Positions 33,390 to 41,491 of a DNA stretch of 48,234 nt are shown piece after piece. Each line of letters begins with the position of its first letter. Within the stretch, counting starts at the first letter, position 1. The stretch spans positions 176,230 through 224,463 of the forward strand of contig NW_001865084.1 of NCBI RefSeq assembly GCF_000002865.3, written 5' to 3'. Under the pieces are notes generated by a model. That model ran no database searches, was not told where the DNA came from, and worked only from the letters and a program-made list of their open reading frames with translations. A program made the translations under genes and the position numbers. This stretch comes from Monosiga brevicollis MX1. Taxonomy: Eukaryota > Opisthokonta > Choanoflagellata > Craspedida > Salpingoecidae.

Positions 33390-35471
33390 ATGGAACGCAG
33401 CTCCTCCTCAGTGTCACCCATTCCGACGCGAAGGGAAAGGTCAACGGCGGTCGCCACTCATCCAGCCGGCCCAGGCATGCCTTCTTCCGATCACTCGGAA
33501 CCATCACATGCCCCAACCCAGCACAACGAGGCGACCGTGCCCGTTGACACCCAAAACCAAGACCCCGGTACGCAAGGGAGCAGCGGCAGCACCAGCAGCA
33601 ACAGCAGTATGCATTCAAGCAAAAGTATCAGCAGTGGTTCCGAGCATGACAGCGGCACTGGTACCGATGACACCAGCAGCGACGGCGTTAGTGAGTTACC
33701 TCTAGCAAGTGATGATGAAGCTCCCAAGTCTCGTCGACCGTCACCACTTTCACCGCCTACGCCACGACCCAGGCTATTGAAACATGCCCCAGCACAGGCT
33801 GTTCATGACGCGGGACAGTCTCGCACCCGTCAATCCGCACCGGCCGCACGTCTTTGCAGCCCAACTTCCTCCAAGGCAGGCGACCGCACAGCTGCTCCAA
33901 ACGGTGATCAAAGGGGCTGTTCTTCCTCTTCTGCAAAGGCAGCAACCCTACCTCCCGCTTCCTTCAAACGCTCAGCTGTCCAATCACTCGCTCGAGGCAA
34001 AGAATCCCCCGCCCCTTCCCCGGAAAGCAATACATCCCTGCCGACTGGCGCCCCCCCTGTTTCCAAGCGTGCTCGAGCTGATGGAGGCCTGGGCAAGCAG
34101 CAGAAGGAAACCTCACAGCCGTTGGCTCAACGTTCTGTGTCGCGCACCTTGGACGCCGTCAAGCGGCGCGACAAGGATGAAGTGGTGGAAGAGGAGGAGG
34201 GAGATATCGATAATCTCGATGAGGAGGATCATGAACCATCTCTGACTGCGCTGAAGGGGATCTCAGATCATACATTGCTGGGCCCGCGCCGCACTTTTAA
34301 CTTGCACCTGAAGCAAAACGCTTTGAGGCCTGATGAGGTGGCAGCTTTGAAGCGATTGCGACGACGCCGCCTAAACGCGCTCTATGCCCGCGGGAGTCGT
34401 CAGCGCAAAAAGCACCGAGCAAAACTGGCTGCCCGGGAGGCGGAAGATCAACAAGACGTGGCCACCATGCACGGGCCGGACAACGGGATGATTCAGCGCC
34501 AGATCAGACAACTGCGGGTTGCTTTGGCTGCGTGCTTGGCAGATCGTCAGTTTCTATTGCAGCGACTAGGCGCCGTGGGCATGGGTGTGGACCTATCTGA
34601 GATGCGCTATCAGCCCAACATGGAAGACTCGACCACCGTCACGGTTAAGGCGCCTTCCAAGCCAACGATACGCATTGGCAATGCTCAGTCCGCTATGCGC
34701 TCCTCTGATCGTGTGACGAGATTGTCGTCCACAGCCGTTCCAGACTCGGACAAGGAGCCCGGGCTCGCAAGCCGCGCGCACAGTCACGAACGTGCGTTCT
34801 TTGTGGATGACGAGGATGATCAGCCAGTTCGACAAAAGCAGAGTACCAAAGAGCGGGACGGGCATACTCAATCGTCACCAACAAGGCGAGCAAGCTCATC
34901 GCCGCAAGCAAAGAGCAGGAAGGGGGCATCCCAATCTGCCGCCTACGCAGGGCCGCAACCAATGACATGGAGTGATCATGGCCCGTCATCCCAGCTGGCA
35001 CGCATGCCATCCGTATCGATGGAGTTTGAAAGGTCTGACATCATGCCAGCGCCCCCGAATGGGTTTTCGACACCAGTGCCCCATCTCCAACTCGACGTGC
35101 GAGCTCAAATGAATGTCCAGGCTCATATGCAAGCTCAAGCTCAAGCCCAAGCCCAGGCCCAGGCTCAGGCCCAGGCCCAGGCTCAGACCTTCAACATGTG
35201 GCAAGCCCACAACATGTATCCATACGCGCCACCATCAACGCACTATGCAACAACGCCGGCCGTCGTGGCCCTGAATCCGCAGCCCCAAGCAAACATGATG
35301 ATGGGCGGCAATACAGGATACCCCGTGTATGCACCGTCCCCCGGCATGCCCGCGCAACTTCATAGACCCATGGGTGCTGTGCACCCGCTCTCTGCACTCG
35401 CACCGCGCATGTCTTGGACCCTTGGCGCTCCCGTCAATCACCCCTCCCGTACACAAACATCAAGCCCCTAA
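33390..35471 (+). CDS. Maf/CNC-like bZIP transcription factor, intronless
   Basis: One uninterrupted 693-codon frame, unlike its intron-rich neighbours. Residues 1-280 are Ser/Pro-rich with an acidic cluster (VVEEEEGDIDNLDEEDHE). Residues about 300-345 form a basic region: LRPDEVAALKRLRRRRLN, then ALYARGSRQRKKHR. Asn-329, Ala-333, Ser-336 and Arg-337 match the bZIP signature NxxxAxxSR. Tyr at the fourth place and the preceding TFNLHLK segment resemble the extended homology region of Maf and CNC proteins. A short leucine-rich helix (367-395, IRQLRVALAACLADRQFLL) could be the zipper, but a break (HGPDNG) separates it from the basic region. The C-terminal part has Gln-Ala dipeptide repeats. It is probably a nuclear DNA-binding regulator. 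The family call rests on motif reading only. Confidence 0.75.
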   Translation: MERSSSSVSPIPTRRERSTAVATHPAGPGMPSSDHSEPSHAPTQHNEATVPVDTQNQDPGTQGSSGSTSSNSSMHSSKSISSGSEHDSGTGTDDTSSDGVSELPLASDDEAPKSRRPSPLSPPTPRPRLLKHAPAQAVHDAGQSRTRQSAPAARLCSPTSSKAGDRTAAPNGDQRGCSSSSAKAATLPPASFKRSAVQSLARGKESPAPSPESNTSLPTGAPPVSKRARADGGLGKQQKETSQPLAQRSVSRTLDAVKRRDKDEVVEEEEGDIDNLDEEDHEPSLTALKGISDHTLLGPRRTFNLHLKQNALRPDEVAALKRLRRRRLNALYARGSRQRKKHRAKLAAREAEDQQDVATMHGPDNGMIQRQIRQLRVALAACLADRQFLLQRLGAVGMGVDLSEMRYQPNMEDSTTVTVKAPSKPTIRIGNAQSAMRSSDRVTRLSSTAVPDSDKEPGLASRAHSHERAFFVDDEDDQPVRQKQSTKERDGHTQSSPTRRASSSPQAKSRKGASQSAAYAGPQPMTWSDHGPSSQLARMPSVSMEFERSDIMPAPPNGFSTPVPHLQLDVRAQMNVQAHMQAQAQAQAQAQAQAQAQAQTFNMWQAHNMYPYAPPSTHYATTPAVVALNPQPQANMMMGGNTGYPVYAPSPGMPAQLHRPMGAVHPLSALAPRMSWTLGAPVNHPSRTQTSSP
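35098..35188 (+). repeat. Coding Gln-Ala dipeptide repeat
   Basis: Hexanucleotide units of the CAGGCC/CAAGCT kind encode about twelve Gln-Ala pairs in the C-terminal half of the bZIP protein. Synonymous variation (CAA/CAG, GCT/GCC) mixes the units, so the peptide repeat is older than the latest DNA slippage or is selected. Confidence 0.85.
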
Positions 35472-36137
35472 AGCCTGTTTTGCCACTCAGGAGCCCCTTG
35501 ACCCATGGGTGAAATGAAAAATTCAAGACTAGGACATATTTACGCTTGTCTTGCTGAATGACAAAGCGATTTGATTTTCCAGTTTTGAACGTTTGGCGGC
35601 CGAAGCCATCCCATTACTCGGCCTCGCCGGTCGATGAAGAAGGGAAACGCAAAGACAACAGGACAGCTGGAAAAAGACCACCGTCTCTTTGTTGCAACCT
35701 CATCCAACGGCACGGCAGGGATGAAATTATGTCCTTACTTGTGAAACCAGCAAATAGTCACGGTCTTTCAAAGTCCTTTTTGTGCTTGGCGGCTTGGTGT
35801 GTGACCTTTCTCGCTCAAAGGCTGCTTTCCTTAAACAAACAGACACACAGACCGACAGACAGACCGACAGACAGACAGACAGACCGACCGACAGACGGGC
35901 AAAGACACACACACACACACACGCACACACAAACTCACACAAACTCACACAAACACACACACACACACACATTAAATTTTGATTGTCAGATGTTTTCTAT
36001 GGTTCGAAGTTCCCTTTCTCTCTTTCTCTCTCTTTTTTATGTTTCGCCTTCTCTCTGTTGTCTTTCGCCTTCTCTCTGTTGTCTTTCTTTTGGTAATTTT
36101 TTTTTCCTTACATGTGAATGCCGCTTGTTCAGGGGTC
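35472..36137. other. Intergenic spacer with ACAG and CA microsatellites
   Basis: About 0.67 kb between the bZIP stop and the glycosyltransferase ATG. ACAGACAGACCG-type units (about 35845-35895) merge into a CA-rich tract (35907-35970). The final 120 bp are strongly pyrimidine-rich with repeated TTCTCTCTGTTGTCTTTC units. No gene is evident. Confidence 0.55.
35845..35970 (+). repeat. (ACAG)n/(CA)n compound microsatellite
   Basis: ACAGACAGACCG units followed by CACACA and ACAAACTCACAC units, continuous over about 125 bp. Confidence 0.9.
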
Positions 36138-37535
36138 ATGATGGTGCCATGCCTCGGCACGGTTGGATGGAGTGCTCCGGCCGTGGCCCTGCAATTGGTG
36201 CTGTTGTTGGCAAGTGCCGTTCATGTGGAAACGACCGTTACTCAGTTGCCTGATGCGCCCGTGTGGTATACGGCGTGCCCGACCTCGTCCTATCAGATTC
36301 GATACAGCCCGCCCACGGCAGAGTTGCTTCCTCAACTCGAGCTCGTCTTCAATAACGCGGTTGCCAAGGGCTTTGATGAGGTGCCAGCCGACCCGACCTT
36401 CTTTGCACTCATGATCACCGGCAAGGATGAGGCGCACGAGTACTTTGCACGCAAGTCAATGGAATCCTTTGTCCATCAGGCAGCCACGCGCAAGGTGCTC
36501 GTCATTATCAACGACTCCCCCAAGTACACGCTCACCGGCCCAGTCTCCGAATGGCTGGCTGACATGCAAACCTCCGTCATGGCCTCACCCCCGCCCTGCG
36601 TTGTCGAGATTCGCGTGGAGCCAAAGCGCTACGTGCTCGGTGACCTTCGCAACATTGGTATCAACGCGGTGCCGCTCGGCGGTGTTTGGGTACAATGGGA
36701 CGATGATGGTAAGGTTTGGCCCAAGTGTGCCCACTTTTGCAAGCGCACGCACACACACACACCAAAAAAAAAAAAAAAAAAAAAAAAAATGACACTTCAA
36801 GAGCACTGGTGGCGCGAGCTTGTGCTACACCACTTTGAATCCCCGTTGTATGCGCAAGCTCGCGCGAGCCGGTCGCAGGCGCGCGCCACATGCTCATTTG
36901 CGCCCCTCCGTGCTCCTCTTCGTGCACCTTCGTTGTGCTGTCACAGATTGGCATGACCGGCAGTACATGACCCTCAACGGCAAGGAAATGGTCACCTCAA
37001 ACACGCACGCGCTGACCATCAAATCGCAATACCGATATTTTTTCACCAAGAACAGCAGCTATATCCATCAACGTACGCCCCATCAGCGCGCCATCGCTGC
37101 TTCGTGCCCAGTGCCATTGGCGCACGCAAAAAGCCTCACCTGTGTCCCTTTCGCCTGTGGGCCCCTGCAGCTGCCATCGCCTTTGGCATTGAAGGCACGG
37201 TCATGGTCTTCAAGACGCCCACCGTGGCCCCCATCCAATACCGCGCCAAAGGCAGAGCAGAAGACACAATCTACCTTCGGATGCTTCGTCAAGCAGAGGT
37301 TCCCGCAGCTGCCTGGGACAACCCCACCTGGTTGTACTTTCGTTTCTATCACGGTATCAATACGTGGGACGCCAACCACTATCGCATCAACAAGCTCCCA
37401 GACGAAAATGCATGGTGCTGCCATCTACCCACTCATGCCTGCGGCTGTGCCGATGAAATGGCCAATGAGCTTCACGCCTTTGTCATTGAGGTTTACCAAG
37501 ACGTCGCCGCCGCTCTGGCCGCGGCGCCTAGCTAG
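36138..37535 (+). CDS. Secreted or luminal GT-A-fold glycosyltransferase-like protein
   Basis: Exons 36138-36708, 36947-37072 and 37171-37535 give 353 residues. After two possible Met starts comes a hydrophobic stretch (VALQLVLLLASA), a signal peptide or type II anchor. A Rossmann-like strand follows (VLVIINDSP). The pattern DLRNIGINAVPLGGVWVQW precedes an acidic run D188-D191 and WHD (192-194). This matches family-2-type transferases, where DxD/DDD binds the metal-sugar nucleotide and WHD-like residues sit at the start of the next helix. The C-terminal exon (GTVMVFKTP, then YHGINTWDANHYRI) also fits such enzymes. Donor and acceptor sugars are unknown. Intron 1 splits the acidic motif and holds a 27-A run. 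The family call is by motif only. Confidence 0.72.
36763..36789 (+). repeat. Poly-A run inside the glycosyltransferase intron
   Basis: About 27 consecutive A residues in intron 1, after a CACACA tract. It could be slippage or a relic of a retroposed poly-A tail, but no retroposed body or target-site duplication is visible beside it. Confidence 0.85.
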
Positions 37536-37792
37536 GATGTCAATGACTTGCCAAGGTTGCATCGGCCCCATTCCCGTTGCACCATTTGCACTCACAGCAA
37601 GTGATGTTTTTGTATTTATTATTTATTTTCCCAATCATGTTGGTTGACCAGCTTTACAAGGGTGAAAATTGAATGACAGCAAGAGCTGACCACCACGCTT
37701 CTCTTCCCGATCACGCGCATGCTCTCTTCAAACCACAACCGGGCCAATCCCCATGCCTGACTGCCTTGGCATGTCTGCGAGGCCAGGTAAGT

Positions 37793-39967
37793 TTAACTGC
37801 ACAGCGGGCACGAAGCATTCGCACTCAAGACTTGACAGTCACCCAAGCCGTCGAGCTCGCTCGCAGCCATTGTGAGGTTTAAGACAGGATTGTTGCAAAT
37901 CCGAATCGCGGTTCCCGTCGAAACGAGCGCGCCCAGACCACTGATACTAGACAGCTTGGCATTCTCCTGAACATGAAGAAAAAAAAAAACAAAAAAGGAG
38001 GTCGGCAAATCCAATGTTGAATCAGCAAAAAAAAAAAAAAAAAAAGGATAAAAAATTAGACTCGGCAAAGGTCACACGCTCTGGATCGTGGGAGAAGTGG
38101 AACGCGGGCTTTCCGAAACTTACGGCAATGTACAAGTTGCCTTCGATCGATTCGATTCGGCTCAAGCCGTTCAAATCAGAGAGCTCAGTGTTGTTCTACA
38201 CCAGAATGTATGATTGAGTTTTATTCGGAAACCAGGTGGACCTGATCCCACTCACAAGACATATACCACAGCCATCAATAGCGCCCGGTATAACTCAAAG
38301 TACCGCGCAATTTCATACATTGATGTGCAGGTTACCGCCAATGTGAGTCACGTTGCTCAGCCCGTCGATTGTTGTCAAGGCCTTGTTTTCCTAACGTGTG
38401 CACGGTGAGATCCATGCATTGCCTCGACACCCAGGCCAGCCAACCCGACGTTTGTACACTGGTGTGCCTGCCTCGAGACTGTGTGACCTCAAAGGGACAA
38501 GGGACCGCTCGATGGCACTCTTACGCGGATGAAGAGATAGCCTGGGATATCAGTGAGGTGTCCAAGCCCGCTCATATTTGACAATGCATCGTTGCCCTGC
38601 GCAGTTGATTCCGCGGAGTCAGCATGGAAGCACGTATGCTTGGGGGACAGTGGTGGACTGTGCTCGCAAACTTACATAAATGGATAGGTAACCGTTGAGA
38701 GTTGACAGCTGATGCAAGCCGCCAAGACTGGCAAGACGCGAATTGCCCTACAAAAATGAATGATATTAATCAGTGTTGTGACCACGATCTTACGCTACCA
38801 GGACGCACATCCCAACCTACAAAGATAAACAGGTCACCGCCAATTGCCTTCAGCATTCCCAAGCCGTCAATGTCCATCAGTGCCTTGTTAGCCTGAATGA
38901 GGTCAGCAACCAACACGCCGAGTTTCAGTGGCAACCAGAAACGCATTCGTAACGTAAGAGATGGAGCACCGGTATGTAACCAAGCGCTCAATGTCGATCT
39001 GCAGCATCACCCACAAAAATCGTCAACCCAGACCCCACGGAGCCCAGCTGCTCGAGCCCTGCGAGGCGACTTAAGGCATGATTGCCCTGTCGAAAAATAA
39101 ATCAAGGAGGTCGGATCCGTGAGAGAGGGCAAAGAATAATATGATGGATTTACCAGGGTCAGGTAAGAATCTCACGCACGTCAAGAGAGAAAGAGCCGCC
39201 TATCAACTGAAGGCGTCTCAGACCTTCAATGCTCGTCAAGCCTCCGTTGTTCTGACAGCAAGGAAGTTCTCAGGATCAGAGCGATGCCGCCGTCACAGTG
39301 CTCGTGCAACCAAGATACAATTCCGGAAAATCAAAGATGGCAAGCTTACTTGGATATAAAGAGACCCACCGACCGTGGTGAGGCGGCCAAACGCGTCAAG
39401 ATGAGCCAAGGCACCATTTTGCTATCACCGGGAAGAGGAACAGCCAAAGTGAACGATGAAGCTGGGCGAACTGAGCACGAAAGCAGGCCCAAAAGCGAAA
39501 CCTACAGCAATCCTCAAATCTTCATCAATGCGGACAAGGCGCTGAAAGACCTGCAGGTCTGATGCTTGCAGGGACGTGCAGGTGTTCAGGTCGACGCTGC
39601 CTTTGATGTGCGTCACATTGGTCGGCACGTCGATGAAATTGCAGCCAACGCTCTGATCATAGACGACCGGTGGATCCGTTGGAGAAAACGGGGTGGTTGA
39701 TGCTGGCGGTGTTGTCGCGCTTGGAGTCGACGCGGCGGAATCCTGACCATATTCCGCTCGCAGCTCGGCCAACTCGCCCAACACATCCACGCCGTTCAGG
39801 TAAATTCGTGAGTCACTCGACGAGCCACCACTGCTTATATGCAGGTGGCCATCGGCATCGACCTCAATGGTGGGATCACCAACAATTTCACCAGCCTTCA
39901 CGGACATTACCACCCCACACACCATGATCACCGCGGCGCTGGCGACACAGCCCAACAGCCGGGTCAT
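37793..39967 (-). CDS. Secreted L-domain-type leucine-rich-repeat protein, one exon per repeat
   Basis: Ten minus-strand exons: 39967-39506, 39421-39350, 39251-39180, 39086-39015, 38892-38821, 38747-38676, 38596-38525, 38390-38319, 38195-38124, 37966-37793; 403 residues. Exon 1 encodes a signal peptide (RLLGCVASAAVIMVCGVV), a segment ending RIYLNGVDVLGELAELRAE, a Thr/Pro/Ser linker and the start of the repeat region. Exons 2-9 are each exactly 72 nt, phase 0, and encode one 24-residue repeat of the form xNxxLxxLxGLxxLxxIGGxLxI. This is the receptor L-domain type of LRR. Exon 10 starts with a ninth repeat and ends in a Cys-containing cap (CQVLSANASCPLCS). There is no membrane anchor at the C-terminus, so it should be secreted. 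Its role could be adhesion or ligand binding. It is divergent to a related gene at 41.5 kb. Confidence 0.88.
37966..39421 (-). repeat. Array of eight 72-nt LRR exons plus a ninth repeat
   Basis: Internal exons 2-9 of the L-domain gene all measure 72 nt and have phase-0 borders. Introns between them are 73-134 nt, with 157 nt before exon 10. Most repeats start with Asn as second residue (NN, GN, AN, EN) and end with a beta-strand residue next to the donor. Confidence 0.9.
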
Positions 39968-40331
39968 CTCGACGTGTGTGAAGGACCACCACCACACCAC
40001 GCATGGAGTAGGCGATGATTCTTCAATATCTCCTTTATGAAATGCAAAATCTTGGCTTGGATTCGCGTTGAAAACGACGTTTTCTCCACAAAGTCCTTCT
40101 TTAGTTTTCGTCCTTGGTATATGGCAGCATCGTATGTCGTATCGCGTCGCGTGTGTGAGATGACGCGATCTTGATTTCAATTCTGATGCTAACTCTGCGA
40201 TCCGAGTGGATCAGATGAGGTCGGCTACCCTTTGCAGTTGGCTTAACGGAGGCCAGGGAGACTTCAAGGTGCCCGCAAATAAGCGTTTAACTTGAGTATG
40301 TTCATATACAAATCTTTTCCGATTCTTCATT
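39968..40331. other. Spacer between the L-domain gene start and the 5S rRNA gene
   Basis: Promoter side of the minus-strand L-domain gene and 5' flank of the 5S gene. The minus frame stays open upstream of the chosen ATG to 40180, but the signal peptide directly after 39967 supports the later start. Nothing else is recognised. Confidence 0.45.
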
Positions 40332-40710
40332 GCCAACGGTCATACCACATGGAATACACCGGCTCTCGTCCGATCGCCGCAGTTAAGCCATGTTGGGCCA
40401 TGCTAGTACTATCGTGGGTGACCAGATGGGAATACATGGTGTTGTTGGCCTCTTGATATTTTTTTCTTGCGACGATTTTAGCTTCTTCTTTTTCTTTAAC
40501 ATTTTCAGCAAAGGTTTCCTTACGCGAGATTATCACTTCTTCATCTGCTTGATATTCTTCGACATTAACTTTTGTGCCCTTGGTGTGTGGGCTAATTCGA
40601 TCATGCGCAAAACTTGATCCTGGTGCGAGCGATAATAAGGGGTCACTGGTTGAGGAGGAGAGCAGAGTGCCGGCGTAGAGACAGCAAGTCAAAAGCAGCA
40701 GGGTATACAT
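40327..40710 (-). CDS. Doubtful secreted-protein ORF antisense to the 5S gene
   Basis: An ATG at 40710 opens a 127-codon frame beginning MYTLLLLTCCLYAGTLLSSS, which looks like a signal peptide. A charged, possibly coiled segment follows (ETFAENVKEKEEAKIVARKK). The last 40 codons are the exact antisense of the 5S gene, so at least that part is a shadow. The first 85 codons could be a real exon spliced elsewhere or a gene remnant. No homolog is recognised. Confidence 0.22.
   Translation of the reverse strand: MYTLLLLTCCLYAGTLLSSSTSDPLLSLAPGSSFAHDRISPHTKGTKVNVEEYQADEEVIISRKETFAENVKEKEEAKIVARKKYQEANNTMYSHLVTHDSTSMAQHGLTAAIGREPVYSMWYDRWQ
40332..40450 (+). rRNA. 5S ribosomal RNA gene
   Basis: A stretch of about 119 nt begins GCCAACGGTCATACCAC and ends GTGTTGTTGGC, so the two ends pair to form helix I (GCCAAC with GTTGGC). 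Conserved 5S elements follow in order: CTCGTCCGATCGCCG, then AGTTAAGCCATGTTGGGCC (internal control region), TAGTACTATCGTGGGTGACC, and GATGGGAATACATGG. The length and element order match eukaryotic 5S rRNA. A run of seven T follows nine bases downstream, a Pol III terminator. Only one copy is in the window, not a tandem array. Confidence 0.93.
40459..40465 (+). terminator. Pol III T-run terminator of the 5S gene
   Basis: Seven consecutive T residues start nine bases after the 5S 3' end, the standard RNA polymerase III stop signal. Confidence 0.85.
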
Positions 40711-40756
40711 GGAGACTAGATAAGGTTGAGGACATGGCGAGGGCGTTGTCAGCATG

Positions 40757-40833
40757 GAGTCAGGGCAGAGTCAGGGCAGAGTCAGGGTAGAATCAGGGCA
40801 GAGTCAGCCTGGAATCAGCGGAGAGTCCGCGTA
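40757..40833 (+). repeat. 11-bp tandem repeat, seven units
   Basis: Seven consecutive 11-bp units of consensus GAGTCAGGGCA, exactly in register (7 x 11 = 77 bp). The first four units are nearly identical and the last three diverge at the right end. A partial eighth unit (GAGTCAAG) follows. Confidence 0.9.
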
Positions 40834-41130
40834 GAGTCAAGAAACTCGTGGTGACCCACCCCTGTAGCACCACCCAGACCCAAGCATGTCTCTTATCCTG
40901 CTTTCAGATGATAGCCACCTCCGCTTAAAATCACTTTTCTTCGACAGAAACACCTTAATCCGCTAGGGTTAAAATGGGCATAAAGTGCAACAACCTCAAA
41001 TTATTCGCCATAAACTTAAAAGCAACACCTGACACACTTTCGTCTATTTATAGGGGCTTCCTTACGAGAACAAAAGGGTATGTTCACGATATTTGTCAAG
41101 TATCGTACTACACTCCGCCACACCCGACCC

Positions 41131-41190
41131 CTCATAAGCAAATCTCATAAGCAAAATCTCATAAGCAAAACCATAAGCAACAGAAGCAAA
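41131..41190 (+). repeat. CTCATAAGCAAAAT tandem repeat
   Basis: Four to five imperfect units of 11-14 bp sharing the core CATAAGCAA, ending in degenerate AGAAGCAAAG. No function is evident. Confidence 0.75.
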
Positions 41191-41491
41191 GTCAGGTTTT
41201 CAAGCAGAACCCCAGGACCGAGGCTGCTGCCAGCAGCTCATATGAGCAGTTATGACCGTTGCCTCTTTCTTCTTATTCTCAGGAGATCACAATGACAGCA
41301 CCAGCCCAAAAGCCAAGGCCCTTGCATCTCGTCCTTGCCTCTTCACCTCTTCGCCTCTTCTTCAAGTGCAGGCGACTCGATGAGCTCGGCATTTTTCTAC
41401 TGGAGATCATCCACGACTGCATCCGAGCTCTAGGACCACACCCACAAACTCGCCGCCGTATCGCTGCGCCTGCAGACCGGCCACCAACTTG

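Larger units (their letters stand above)
40451..41491. other. A/T-richer spacer with tandem repeats between the 5S and L-domain/EGF genes
   Basis: About 1 kb holding the doubtful minus ORF, an 11-bp tandem repeat (40757-40833), a CTCATAAGCAAAAT repeat (41131-41190) and the upstream region of the next gene. Its middle (40910-41190) is clearly more A/T-rich than the surrounding genes. Confidence 0.5.

Noticed and set aside
35838-35975. Possible CRISPR-like or other structured repeat array
   Set aside because: Units are 4-12 bp microsatellite motifs without unique spacers, and the genome is eukaryotic.
39968-40180. Upstream extension of the L-domain gene frame to 40180
   Set aside because: The frame is open, but a typical signal peptide begins exactly at the ATG at 39967, so the extension is probably 5' UTR.
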